Notes: generated by a model not told the origin, from the sequence alone. Shown: positions 45,062-53,765, counted from the stretch's first letter. The stretch: 64,000 bases of DNA from Pseudomonadota bacterium (GCA_023423975.1 JAFAEO010000027.1:1-64000), one strand, 5' to 3'. Numbers and translations are program-made.

Positions 45062-45631
45062 TTGAAGAACGTATCCAAATTCAGTCTTGTAGCCATGTTG
45101 TCCGCCGCTGCCTTTATTGCTGGTTGCGATAACGGTTCTGATACTGCCCAGACCACACAGGCCCCTGCGGCAACCGACTCGGCCGTGGATCAGGCCAAGC
45201 AGGCGGCTGACAAGGCAGCTGAAGAAGCAAAAATCGCAGCCGAGAAAGCATCTGAGGCGGCCTCGGAGTCTGCTAACAAAGCGGCCGACGCAACCCAGGA
45301 CGCTGCAAATAAAGCGGGCGAAGCCGCTGGTAACGCGATGGAGTCTGCCAAGGAAGCGGCCAGCAGCGCCCTTGAGTCGGCCAAAGAGGCTGGTTCAAAC
45401 GCCGCTGATGCAGCCAAGGAATATGCCGACACCGCCATGAAGTCTGCCAAAGAAGCGGCAGAGTCAGCCAAACAGGCAGCCTCTGATGCCATGGAAGCGG
45501 TAAAAGAGAAAACATCCGAGGCAACCCAGTCGGCCGGCGACGCATCTCCAACCACGCCATCTGAAACGGCACCAACCGAAAGTGCACCGGCTACGCCGAC
45601 AGAGTCGGGTACCGAGTCAAAACCACAATAA
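45062..45631 (+). CDS. Ala-rich lipoprotein with LEA-like repeats
   Basis: A 189-residue predicted lipoprotein. The start is TTG at 45062, supported by a GAGGTG ribosome site; the signal peptide ends in a FIAGC lipobox (Cys22). Residues 45-160 are nearly all Ala, Lys, Glu, Ser and Asp. They form repeated units such as KAADKAAEEAK and SAKEAAESAKQAA and should make one long amphipathic helix, like group 3 LEA or apolipoprotein-type repeats. The tail is Pro/Thr-rich. The function is unknown; an envelope spacer or stress protectant is plausible. It is divergent from glnK and followed by a strong terminator. Confidence 0.8.
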   Translation: MKNVSKFSLVAMLSAAAFIAGCDNGSDTAQTTQAPAATDSAVDQAKQAADKAAEEAKIAAEKASEAASESANKAADATQDAANKAGEAAGNAMESAKEAASSALESAKEAGSNAADAAKEYADTAMKSAKEAAESAKQAASDAMEAVKEKTSEATQSAGDASPTTPSETAPTESAPATPTESGTESKPQ

Positions 45632-45642
45632 ACTGGCGATTA

Positions 45643-45675
45643 CAACAACCCGCCTTTCGGCGGGTTGTTGCTTTT
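45643..45675 (+). terminator. Intrinsic terminator of the Ala-rich lipoprotein gene
   Basis: Perfect 12-base stem CAACAACCCGCC / GGCGGGTTGTTG with a TTTC loop, followed by CTTTT. Confidence 0.88.
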
Positions 45676-45872
45676 GGGGCAGGCCACGCCCGGATCCGCT
45701 TTGCGGATGCGTCAAAAAGCAAGCTTGTTGCCTGAGCGTTCCCGTCTGCATGCGCTTGTATTGGTCAGTCTGGGAGGGCGCTGGCTATAGTCATGTCCTG
45801 TCAGGCACTATCGCGCTGTACTGCGTAATGTATTGAATGTGGAACGTCGCTTTAAGCTTGTGCAGCGCAAAG

Positions 45873-45886
45873 TTTGCCATGGCAAA
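45873..45886. promoter_or_regulatory. Perfect palindrome in the ubiK promoter region
   Basis: TTTGCCATGGCAAA, a 14-base perfect palindrome ending 4 bases before a -10-like TACAAT. It is a candidate operator; the regulator is unknown. Confidence 0.4.
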
Positions 45887-45948
45887 TGTGTACAATATGA
45901 AGAACAGGACGCGGCACTGGTGCCCGTATACATACAGGAATCACAATC

Positions 45949-46233
45949 ATGAAATCGAATCAGTTATTTGAAGATTTTCAGAAGAATATCCAGGAATTGA
46001 TCAAGAACAGCCCGGCAGCAGATATAGAGAAGAATGTGAAGGCATTCATGGCTCAAGGATTTTCCCGGCTGGATCTGGTCACCCGGGAGGAATTTGATGT
46101 GCAGGTTGCCTTATCGGCAAAATTGCGTGAACGTCTGTTCGAGCTGGAATCCCGGGTTCGTCTGCTGGAAGAAAAAGCAGGCATCACAACACCGGCTACA
46201 ACAAGCACGCATACTGGTCCGGTTGTCGACTAA
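45949..46233 (+). CDS. ubiK: Ubiquinone biosynthesis accessory factor UbiK (BMFP/YqiC family)
   Basis: A 94-residue coiled-coil protein of the BMFP family that assists the Ubi complex in aerobic ubiquinone synthesis. The core MAQGFSRLDLVTREEFDVQ and the heptad-like FELESRVRLLEEKAG are typical. A short Thr/Pro tail follows. It precedes comM on the same strand, but 464 bases separate them. Confidence 0.88.
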   Translation: MKSNQLFEDFQKNIQELIKNSPAADIEKNVKAFMAQGFSRLDLVTREEFDVQVALSAKLRERLFELESRVRLLEEKAGITTPATTSTHTGPVVD

Positions 46234-46697
46234 GCTCATAAAACAGACGCCAGCCTCCTGGGCGTCACTAGTGATGAGGCCGCCTGGCGCGTCATATTAA
46301 ATATCACCAAGTCAAAGGCCACGTCATTTGCCTGGTCTATGCCGGGGGGCATTTTGGCATATATGTAGGGTTTGCACTTGTGGCCTCAAATGTGACCCCA
46401 TATGCGTCGTCATATGCATCGCCATATGTGTTCTGCATATGCGTCTGCACCACTGACCTAATCTTCTCTAGTGGCCCAATATACCGAACTTACTATACTT
46501 GCCTGCGCGCGACGCCGTATATGCAAGGCTTGCTCACGTTGGCTATAGCGGCCGGGTGCATTTGACAACCAACTCTTGCATGGTATGCGAGGTATGGCCT
46601 CGCACTGTCAATTCTCGCCATAGAACAATCTATCCTGCAATAGCGGTGGCCTTATCGGGTTTCTGCCAGAATGCCTTGATGCATTCAGGAGAATCAG
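46234..46697. other. Intergenic region between ubiK and comM
   Basis: 464 bases with no convincing gene. Near the left end GACGCC / GGCGTC can form a hairpin, but no T-run follows. The middle contains periodic CATATG repeats (46399-46441). An AGGAG ribosome site for comM lies at the right end. Confidence 0.5.
46399..46441. repeat. Imperfect 12-base CATATG repeats
   Basis: CATATG occurs at 46399, 46411, 46423 and 46436, that is every 12, 12 and 13 bases. Flanking bases are similar (CATATGCGTCG, CATATGCATCG, CATATGTGTTC, CATATGCGTCT). This is a degenerate tandem repeat of four units. Confidence 0.7.
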
Positions 46698-48266
46698 ATG
46701 AGTTTAGCGGTGTTGGCTAGCAGGGCGCTTTGCGGTATGTATGCGCCAGAAGTGTTTGTAGAGGTGCATCTTGCCCAGGGATTGCCGTCCTTTACAATCG
46801 TCGGGTTGCCCGACGCAGGTGTTCGTGAGAGCAGGGAGCGGGTGCGTTCGGCTATTTTAAGCAGTGGCTATACTTTTCCGGCCGGACGATTAACGGCAAA
46901 TCTTGCACCGGCCGACATTCCCAAAGAGTCTGGCAGATTCGATCTGCCGATTGCGCTGGGCGTGCTGTTGGCGTCGGGGCAATTGGTTTTATCAGAGAAA
47001 ATGGCTCAGCAAGTACTGCCGGATATTGTCTTCGCGGGAGAATTGTCGCTTACTGGTGCGTTGGTGCCCGTAGTTGCGCCTCTGGTGATTGCGCTTGCCT
47101 CGGCTAATGCTGGCAGGGCGGCAAGGGACGGGAATGCGGATGGTCGCCCCATCCTTTTCTTGCCTGTTGAGAATGCCCGCTTGGCTGCCGCTGTACCTGG
47201 CTTGACGGTTATCGGTGCCCGTACACTGCGCGAAGTGGCAGGACATCTGGATGAAACGGCAACATTGGCGCCGGCCGGGGCGATAGACCAGGTGGGTTCG
47301 GGCAACCTGAAAGACCACGAAAGCGACGAACCGCCTGGTCTTTGCTTATCCGATGTGCGTGGGCAGCAGGTGGCTTGTCGTGCCTTGGAGGTGGCTGCCA
47401 GCGGCAGCCATGGGTTGCTCATGTCGGGACCACCCGGCATAGGCAAAAGCATGTTGGCGCAGCGATTGCCTGGTATCCTGCCCCCATTGAATGAAAAAGC
47501 TGCCATAGAAGTGGCGGCCATCCACAGCCTGCAACAGCGGGAACCCCGGTTTACCCGGGAAGTCCCGATGCGCACGCCGCATCATTCCAGTTCTGCGGCA
47601 GCGTTAATCGGTGGCGGGGTCAATCCACGGCCTGGCCAGATTAGCCTGGCTCATCACGGCGTTCTGTTTCTGGATGAGTTACCCGAATTCCAGCGGCATG
47701 TACTGGAAGCGTTGCGTGAACCCATGGAAACAGGAGAAATCCATATCGCCCGGGCCAATCGTTCAGTGAGCTATCCGTGCCGTTTTCAACTGGTTGCGGC
47801 CATGAATCCGTGTCCTTGCGGTTACCTGGGCAGCACGCACCGCTCTTGCCGTTGTACACCTGAGCAAATCGAACGCTACCGCGCTCGCTTGTCGGGGCCG
47901 TTCCTGGATCGCATAGATATGCTGTTGCAGTTGACGCCGCCGGAGCAGGGCTGGCAGCAGTTGCCCGCGTCCGAGCCTTCCAGAGTCGTGCGGCAGCGTG
48001 TGGTGCGCTGCCGTGAACGGCAGTTGCAGCGTCAGGGTAGACTGAATGCACTGTTGACGCCGGATCAGATGGATCAGGTCTGCTGTACCAACCCAGAGGC
48101 GGCGCAATTGCTGGCCCGGGCCGGCAGATATTGGGGGTGGTCAGCCAGAGCGGTACACCGGGTGCTGCGCGTGGCCCGCACCATCGCGGATATGGCAGGG
48201 GTCGGGCAGATTCGCGCAGCCGATCTGACTGAAGCCATGTCGTTTCGCCAGCAATTGACCCGTTAG
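46698..48266 (+). CDS. comM: ComM/YifB family Mg-chelatase-like AAA+ ATPase
   Basis: A 522-residue AAA+ protein. ComM is a hexameric helicase that promotes branch migration during natural transformation; YifB is the older name. The N-terminal Lon-like domain (LPSFTIVGLPDAGVRESRERV) is followed by Walker A GPPGIGKSMLAQRL, Walker B LFLDELPEF, MNPCPCGYLG and the C-terminal Mg-chelatase domain. An AGGAG ribosome site precedes the ATG. Presence of ComM alone does not prove competence. Confidence 0.95.
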   Translation: MSLAVLASRALCGMYAPEVFVEVHLAQGLPSFTIVGLPDAGVRESRERVRSAILSSGYTFPAGRLTANLAPADIPKESGRFDLPIALGVLLASGQLVLSEKMAQQVLPDIVFAGELSLTGALVPVVAPLVIALASANAGRAARDGNADGRPILFLPVENARLAAAVPGLTVIGARTLREVAGHLDETATLAPAGAIDQVGSGNLKDHESDEPPGLCLSDVRGQQVACRALEVAASGSHGLLMSGPPGIGKSMLAQRLPGILPPLNEKAAIEVAAIHSLQQREPRFTREVPMRTPHHSSSAAALIGGGVNPRPGQISLAHHGVLFLDELPEFQRHVLEALREPMETGEIHIARANRSVSYPCRFQLVAAMNPCPCGYLGSTHRSCRCTPEQIERYRARLSGPFLDRIDMLLQLTPPEQGWQQLPASEPSRVVRQRVVRCRERQLQRQGRLNALLTPDQMDQVCCTNPEAAQLLARAGRYWGWSARAVHRVLRVARTIADMAGVGQIRAADLTEAMSFRQQLTR

Positions 48267-48590
48267 CCAACTGATGGGGAGGTTGAAAATGAGTAAGCAA
48301 TGTTGCGATAGATTGATAATTCGTCGCCTGGTCACCACATTTATTGCCTATTCAACGAATTCTCTCCGGTTTTGCGTACTTAATTGCTGGCAGTTGGAGA
48401 AAAATCATCGTATAATCAATGGTTTCCCGCAGGCCGTAGGCGCGACGGAAAACTGTTTTTCTGGAAATCAGAAGACAAACAGTTGGTCAGGGCGTTCGAG
48501 CGGATCGTGACGGGAAAAAAGGATACGGGTCAGCAAAGTCTTAATAAACGGTTATTAGGCACCTTTTATCCACATTTGCAGGTATCAGTT
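48267..48590. other. Leader and promoter region of rpmI-rplT
   Basis: A 324-base stretch with no gene called. A perfect -10 box TATAAT (48411-48416) points to a start near 48423, leaving about 170 bases of 5' leader before rpmI. In other bacteria such leaders bind L20 to control L35-L20 synthesis; no L20 site is demonstrated here. Confidence 0.5.
48411..48416 (+). promoter_or_regulatory. -10 box of the rpmI-rplT promoter
   Basis: TATAAT, perfect consensus. The -35 is poor; TGGCAG lies 17 bases upstream. Confidence 0.55.
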
Positions 48591-48788
48591 ATGCCCAAAA
48601 TGAAAACCAAGAAAAGTGCTTCCAAGCGCTTTATCGTACGCGGTAGCGGTTCTATCAAGCGTGGTCAGGCTTTCAAACGCCACATTCTGACAAAGAAAAC
48701 CACGAAAAACAAACGTCATCTGCGCGGCACGACAGCCGTTCATGAATCCAACGTGGCTTCAGTAAAAGCCATGATGCCTTTTGCTTGA
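48591..48788 (+). CDS. rpmI: 50S ribosomal protein L35
   Basis: A 65-residue ribosomal protein with the N terminus MPKMKTKKSASKRFIVRGSG. The ATG at 48591 is set by homology; the open frame reaches back to 48384 but that is leader. It is followed after 13 bases by rplT. It is normally downstream of infC, from which it is here separated. Confidence 0.97.
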   Translation: MPKMKTKKSASKRFIVRGSGSIKRGQAFKRHILTKKTTKNKRHLRGTTAVHESNVASVKAMMPFA

Positions 48789-48801
48789 TAGGAGTTAGAC
48801 T

Positions 48802-49161
48802 ATGCCTCGCGTAAAACGCGGTGTTACCGCACGTGCTCGTCACAAAAAAGTTATTGCTGCAGCCAAAGGCTATCGTGGTCGCCGCGGCAATGTGTTCCGT
48901 ATTGCCAAACAGGCAGTCATGCGTGCTGGTCAGTATGCATACCGTGACCGTCGCAATAAGAAACGTACATTCCGTGCTCTCTGGATTACGCGTATCAACG
49001 CGGCAGTCCGTGAAAACGGCATGACTTACAGTGTATTTATCGCCGGACTGAAAAAGGCCGCTATTGAACTGGACCGCAAGGTTCTGGCCGATATGGCTGT
49101 CCACGACAAGGCTGGTTTTGCCGCCGTTGTCAAACAGGCCAAATCTGCCCTGGGCGCCTGA
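48802..49161 (+). CDS. rplT: 50S ribosomal protein L20
   Basis: A 119-residue ribosomal protein and early assembly factor, starting MPRVKRGVTARARHKKVIAAAKGYRGRRGN. In other bacteria L20 also represses its own operon by binding the leader. An AGGAG ribosome site precedes it. pheS follows after 81 bases. Confidence 0.98.
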   Translation: MPRVKRGVTARARHKKVIAAAKGYRGRRGNVFRIAKQAVMRAGQYAYRDRRNKKRTFRALWITRINAAVRENGMTYSVFIAGLKKAAIELDRKVLADMAVHDKAGFAAVVKQAKSALGA

Positions 49162-49190
49162 TCCACTGACGATTTAAATTTGTGCTGTAT

Positions 49191-49221
49191 ACAAACGGGG
49201 CTCGTTTCGGGTCCCGTTTGT
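49191..49221 (+). other. Hairpin between rplT and pheS
   Basis: 9-base stem ACAAACGGG / CCCGTTTGT with a 13-base loop. Only TATTTC follows, so it is at best a weak terminator. It may reduce read-through into pheST. No Phe-rich leader peptide is seen. Confidence 0.45.
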
Positions 49222-49242
49222 TATTTCAAGAATGGTAATTTC

Positions 49243-50265
49243 ATGACGCAATCGCTGGACGATCTGATTCTTCAGGCCAAAGACAAATTCGAGCATGCAA
49301 CCGATTCGGCTTCGCTTGAAAACGAAAAGGCAAAATTTCTTGGGAAAAACGGGGTCATAACCGGTTTTATGAAAGGGCTGGCACAGCTGCCGCCTGATCA
49401 GAAGAAAGCCGAAGGCGCCCGGATCAACCGGGTCAAGCAGCAAATCGAATCGCTGCTCAACGCGCGCCGCGAACAGTTCGCCCGTGACCAATTGAACCAG
49501 CGTCTGGCCGCGGAAACCATTGATGTCACTTTGCCGGGCAGAGGCCGTTCCATGGGCGGTGTGCATCCGGTAATCCAGTCATGGCAGCGTATCGAAGAAA
49601 TTTTCCATAGCATCGGTTTCGATGTGGCCGACGGCCCCGAAATTGAAAATGACTGGACCAACTTTACCGCCTTGAATAATCCCGAGAATCATCCTGCGCG
49701 CTCCATGCAGGATACCTTCTACGTGGATATGAACGACGCCGCAGGCCTGCCTTTTCTGCTGCGCACCCACACCAGTCCTATGCAAGTGCGTTACGCCCGC
49801 ATGCACAAGCCGCCAATCAAAGTGATCGCGCCGGGCCGTACCTATCGCGTGGACAGCGACGCCACCCATTCCCCCATGTTTCACCAGGTCGAGGGTCTGT
49901 GGATTGCAGAAGACATTTCTTTTGCCGATCTGAAAGGGGTGTATACGAATTTTCTGAAAGCTTTTTTTGAAACCGACGATCTGAGTGTGCGGTTTCGTCC
50001 TTCTTTTTTCCCGTTCACCGAGCCCTCTGCCGAAATCGATATGATGTTCACCTCCGGTCCCAACCAGGGACGCTGGCTGGAAATTTCCGGTTCAGGCCAG
50101 GTGCATCCTGAGGTTGTACGCAATTTCGGACTGGACCCTGAGAAATACATCGGGTTCGCGTTCGGATCAGGCATTGAGCGCCTGACGATGTTGCGCTATG
50201 GCGTGAATGATCTGAGGCAGTTCTACGAGGGAGACCTGCGTTTCCTGCGTCAGTTCAATCGCTGA
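49243..50265 (+). CDS. pheS: Phenylalanine-tRNA ligase alpha subunit
   Basis: Catalytic subunit of the heterotetrameric enzyme, 340 residues. The ATG at 49243 gives MTQSLDDLILQAKDKFEHA; an upstream in-frame start (49180) lies in the hairpin region and is rejected. The class II motifs include HPVIQSWQRIEEIF, RTHTSPMQVRYAR, and GSGIERLTMLRYG (motif 3). Confidence 0.97.
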   Translation: MTQSLDDLILQAKDKFEHATDSASLENEKAKFLGKNGVITGFMKGLAQLPPDQKKAEGARINRVKQQIESLLNARREQFARDQLNQRLAAETIDVTLPGRGRSMGGVHPVIQSWQRIEEIFHSIGFDVADGPEIENDWTNFTALNNPENHPARSMQDTFYVDMNDAAGLPFLLRTHTSPMQVRYARMHKPPIKVIAPGRTYRVDSDATHSPMFHQVEGLWIAEDISFADLKGVYTNFLKAFFETDDLSVRFRPSFFPFTEPSAEIDMMFTSGPNQGRWLEISGSGQVHPEVVRNFGLDPEKYIGFAFGSGIERLTMLRYGVNDLRQFYEGDLRFLRQFNR

Positions 50266-50308
50266 TTTTCACGCTTTAACTCCTTATTTGAACCTAGAAA
50301 AAGACATC

Positions 50309-52714
50309 ATGTTATTTCCTGAATCCTGGTTAAGATCCTTCGTTAACCCATCGATTTCCACCGACGAGCTGGCGCATATGCTCACCATGGCCGGTCTTGA
50401 GATCGAAGGGACCGCGCCCGTCGCACCGCCATTTTCGGGGATTGTCGTGGCCCACATTACGGCTGTGCGCGCCCATCCAAATGCTGACAAACTGCGCATT
50501 TGTAGCGTGGATGATGGCTCGGGCGAGCCGTTGCAGATTGTCTGTGGCGCACCAAATGCCGCCGAAGGTCTGAAAGTGCCGCTGGCACGAATTGGTGCGG
50601 TCCTTCCGGGAGACTTCAAGATCAGCAAGGCGCGTATGCGCGGTGAAGATTCATTCGGCATGCTGTGTTCTGCGCGTGAGCTGGGCCTGTCCCAGGATCA
50701 TGGCGGTTTGCTGGAACTGGATGCCGACGCAAAAGTCGGGCAGGACATTCGCAGTGCGCTGGACCTGAACGATACCATTTTCGAAATCAAACTCACGCCT
50801 AATCGGGCCGATTGCTTGTCCATTTTGGGCGTGGCGCGTGAAGTGCGTGCGCTGACTGGTGCACCACTGACCGAGCCGGTTTGCAAGCCGGTGCCCGTCA
50901 CGCATCAGGATACACTGCCGGTTACTGTCCAGGCGCCGGATCTGTGTGGTCGTTTCGCGGGTCGGATCATTCACGGCGTCAATGCCAGGGCAACGACACC
51001 AGACTGGATGAAAAGTCGGCTGGAACGCGCAGGCCAGCGTTCAGTTTCGGCACTGGTGGACATTTCCAATTATGTCATGCTGGAACTGGGCCGACCCACC
51101 CATGTGTTTGATTTGGCCAAAATCAATGGCGGGCTTACCGTACGCTGGGCACAAGAAGGGGAAAGCCTGACGCTGCTGAATGATCAGACAGTGGAGCTGG
51201 CGCCCGATGTAGGCGTGATCGCCGCTGGCGAGACAATCGAAAGCCTGGCTGGCATCATGGGTGGTGCGGCCACCGCCGTGTGCCTGGATACAACCGATAT
51301 TTATCTGGAGGCTGCTTTCTGGTTTCCTGATGCCATTGCCGGGCGCGCGCGCCGCTACAAATTCAGTTCCGAAGCCAGCCATCGTTTTGAGCGCGGCGTG
51401 GATTTCCAGAACGTTGTTGAGCACATTGAGTATATTTCCAGCTTGATTCTTGAAATCTGTGGTGGTCAGGCCGGCCCGGTCAGCGATCAAAGTGTTGCAC
51501 TACCGGCGCGCCCCGCGGTGGCCATGCGTCTTGCCCGTTGCCGCAAGGTGCTGGGCATTCCGGTTACCGATGCGCATGTGCGCGATGTCTTTACCAAATT
51601 GAATTTTCAATTCACAGAACAAGACGGCGTATTTTCCGTTATCCCGCCGTCATTTCGTTTTGACTTGGAAATAGAAGAAGACCTGATCGAAGAGGTCGCC
51701 CGCATTTACGGATTCGAGAATATTCCCAGCAATCCGCCGAAAACGTCGGCCACAATGCTGCCCACGAACGAGACACGTCGCTCCGAACACCAGTTGCGCC
51801 ATCTTATGGCGGCGCTGGACTACCAGGAGGTGGTCAATTTCAGTTTTGTGCAGAAAGACTGGGAAATCAATTACATGGGCAATTCTGATCCGATTGTCTT
51901 GCTCAATCCCATCGCCAGTCAGCTTGAAGTCATGCGCTCGGGTCTGATCGGTGGCTTGATCGCCAATATTCAGTATAACCAGAAGCGCCAGCAGAGTCGG
52001 GTCCGGGTTTTTGAGCTGGGGCGCATCTTTATTCGCGACAGCGCTGTCAGCGACGGCGATCTGACCGTGGCAGGTGTGCGCCAGCCGCTGCATCTGGCTG
52101 GCGCGGCATGGGGGCCTGCAGAACCGGAACAGTGGGGTTTGCCCGTGCGCCAGACTGATTTCTTCGACGTCAAAAACGATATTGAGCGGCTGTGCAGTCA
52201 GCAGGCACGACACCTGCGTTTCGAGGCGGTGGACCATCCGGCCCTGCATCCGGGACGCAGTGCAAATGTCCTGCTCAACGGACAGTTGATCGGTTTTGTT
52301 GGTGAGCTGCATCCGCAATGGGTGCAGGACAATGAACTGGTTCATCCGCCTGTAGTGTTTGAGCTGGATGTTGTCGCGCTGCAGCACATGCAGTTCGCGC
52401 ACTATACCGAAGTGGCACGGCAGCCTGCAGTATTTCGCGATCTGGCCATTTGGGCACCTGTGACGCTGAAATTACAGGACTTGCTTGACACATTGGAGAA
52501 TAATCAGCAAGATGGGCAATTCCTTGATATTATTAAGGATATTGCATTATTTGATGTCTGGAAGGATCCCAATTCGGAGCAACAGGAGCGTAGTCTGGCC
52601 TTGCGGTTTACATTGCAGGATCCAGCGGCAACCTTGGAAGATACACGTGTAGACCAGTGCATGAATGCAGTGCTTGAATTGCTGGTTCAAAAGCATGGCG
52701 TTCGTAAAAGATAG
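50309..52714 (+). CDS. pheT: Phenylalanine-tRNA ligase beta subunit
   Basis: An 801-residue beta subunit with tRNA-binding and editing domains. The ATG at 50309 gives MLFPESWLRSFVNPSISTDE; a TTG seven codons earlier is less likely. Domains are the EMAP-II-like tRNA-binding domain (about 40-150), B3/4 editing domain, B5 and the C-terminal FDX-ACB anticodon domain (about 705-800). It is 43 bases after pheS and 18 before ihfA. Confidence 0.97.
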   Translation: MLFPESWLRSFVNPSISTDELAHMLTMAGLEIEGTAPVAPPFSGIVVAHITAVRAHPNADKLRICSVDDGSGEPLQIVCGAPNAAEGLKVPLARIGAVLPGDFKISKARMRGEDSFGMLCSARELGLSQDHGGLLELDADAKVGQDIRSALDLNDTIFEIKLTPNRADCLSILGVAREVRALTGAPLTEPVCKPVPVTHQDTLPVTVQAPDLCGRFAGRIIHGVNARATTPDWMKSRLERAGQRSVSALVDISNYVMLELGRPTHVFDLAKINGGLTVRWAQEGESLTLLNDQTVELAPDVGVIAAGETIESLAGIMGGAATAVCLDTTDIYLEAAFWFPDAIAGRARRYKFSSEASHRFERGVDFQNVVEHIEYISSLILEICGGQAGPVSDQSVALPARPAVAMRLARCRKVLGIPVTDAHVRDVFTKLNFQFTEQDGVFSVIPPSFRFDLEIEEDLIEEVARIYGFENIPSNPPKTSATMLPTNETRRSEHQLRHLMAALDYQEVVNFSFVQKDWEINYMGNSDPIVLLNPIASQLEVMRSGLIGGLIANIQYNQKRQQSRVRVFELGRIFIRDSAVSDGDLTVAGVRQPLHLAGAAWGPAEPEQWGLPVRQTDFFDVKNDIERLCSQQARHLRFEAVDHPALHPGRSANVLLNGQLIGFVGELHPQWVQDNELVHPPVVFELDVVALQHMQFAHYTEVARQPAVFRDLAIWAPVTLKLQDLLDTLENNQQDGQFLDIIKDIALFDVWKDPNSEQQERSLALRFTLQDPAATLEDTRVDQCMNAVLELLVQKHGVRKR

Positions 52715-52732
52715 AACAGGAAGGGAAAGAGC

Positions 52733-53065
52733 ATGTTGGAAGAAAACAATACCTTAACCAAGGCAGAATTAGCGGAATTGCTGTTTGAGCGCGTCGGTTT
52801 GAATAAACGGGAGGCCAAGGACATCGTGGATACCTTTTTCGAGGAAATCCGGGAGTCGCTTGCCAAGGGCGATTCGGTCAAGCTGTCCGGTTTTGGCAAC
52901 TTTCAAGTGCGAGACAAACCCGCCAGGCCGGGTCGCAATCCCAAGACCGGCGAGGTCATCCCAATCTCAGCGCGCCGGGTGGTTACCTTCCACGCAAGCC
53001 AGAAGCTCAAGGGGATCGTAGAGCAGGGTGATGAGTATAATCCTGATCTTACGCTCATCGATTAA
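52733..53065 (+). CDS. ihfA: Integration host factor subunit alpha
   Basis: A 110-residue DNA-bending protein of the HU/IHF family, starting after AGGAAGGGAAAGAG. KAELAELLFERVGLNKREAK and GFGNFQVRDKPARPGRNPKTGE, with the DNA-intercalating Pro, are typical. The pheT-ihfA order is conserved in proteobacteria. IHF also assists sigma-54 promoters such as the two in this window. Confidence 0.97.
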   Translation: MLEENNTLTKAELAELLFERVGLNKREAKDIVDTFFEEIRESLAKGDSVKLSGFGNFQVRDKPARPGRNPKTGEVIPISARRVVTFHASQKLKGIVEQGDEYNPDLTLID

Positions 53066-53105
53066 AGTAGTTCCTTAAAAGACGGTTTGGGTTTACAATC
53101 TGCGC

Positions 53106-53495
53106 ATGAATCAGACTGAAATACCTTCCATCACTGCGTTGCCTCCGATTCCGGCAAAGCGATACTTCACCATCGGTGAAGTATCCGAGCTGTGCTGCGT
53201 CAAGCCACATGTTCTGCGTTACTGGGAACAGGAGTTTACACAACTGAATCCGGTCAAACGCCGGGGTAATCGCCGTTACTATCAGCATCATGAAGTGCTG
53301 CTTATTCGCAAAATTCGTGATCTTCTCTATGAACAGGGCTTCACCATCAGTGGCGCGCGCAATCGCCTGAGCGACGGTCGCGATGCCCAGCACGATCAGG
53401 ATGCCGCCGTTCGTCTGTCTGCGCAGGATCTGCAATACATCCGCTCAGAACTGAACAGCGTAATGAAAATTTTCGACCAGATGGTTGCACCCTGA
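53106..53495 (+). CDS. MerR family transcriptional regulator
   Basis: A 129-residue winged-helix regulator. The DNA-binding domain spans about 17-85: RYFTIGEVSELCCVKPHVLRYWE, then RRYYQHHEVLLIRKIRDLLYEQGFTI. It lacks an obvious metal-binding loop. A MerR gene of this kind commonly follows ihfA; its target is unknown. The start may also lie a few codons further in. Confidence 0.9.
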   Translation: MNQTEIPSITALPPIPAKRYFTIGEVSELCCVKPHVLRYWEQEFTQLNPVKRRGNRRYYQHHEVLLIRKIRDLLYEQGFTISGARNRLSDGRDAQHDQDAAVRLSAQDLQYIRSELNSVMKIFDQMVAP

Positions 53496-53562
53496 TTCAC
53501 TGTCTGGGTTGCTAAATCTGCTGTCAGGTTTCTTAGATCTTGAGATTAGATTTTGAGTTAAG

Positions 53563-53590
53563 TTCAGATCTTCAGATGAGGTCTTCAGAT
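53563..53590. repeat. TTCAGAT direct repeats
   Basis: TTCAGAT at 53563, 53571 and 53584, the last two within TCTTCAGAT. They sit in a 270-base AT-rich spacer after the MerR gene that shows no gene. Confidence 0.6.
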
Positions 53591-53691
53591 TGGGTCTTGT
53601 CGTTAAATCGATTAAGCTTGGCATTTACTATATGCACCCACGCGGATTGCATCGCTACCTGGCACTATAGTGACAAAAAGCACAGGCACAA

Positions 53692-53733
53692 AAAAACCGT
53701 AATTGACGTTATGTGAATCACGGTTTTTGCTTT
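53692..53733. terminator. Bidirectional terminator between the MerR gene and lldD
   Basis: AAAAACCGT / ACGGTTTTT with a 19-base loop and T-rich tails on both strands. It probably ends lldD on the minus strand and can stop plus-strand read-through. Confidence 0.7.
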
Positions 53734-53765
53734 TTGGCAATATGCATGCCATGGGCGCTTGTCGG

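Larger units (their letters stand above)
45632..45948. other. Intergenic region before ubiK
   Basis: Holds the terminator below, then about 270 bases with no gene. Its right end has the palindrome TTTGCCATGGCAAA and a TACAAT -10-like box (45891-45896) for ubiK. Confidence 0.5.

Noticed and set aside
45190..45555. Ala/Ser-rich frame antisense to the LEA-like lipoprotein
   Set aside because: Composition follows from the repeats on the other strand; no ribosome site.
46399..46441. CRISPR-like periodic repeat
   Set aside because: Units are only 12 bases with no unique spacers, and no cas genes are present.
49162..49242. Possible pheST leader-peptide attenuator
   Set aside because: A hairpin is present, but there is no Phe-rich frame and only a weak T tract.
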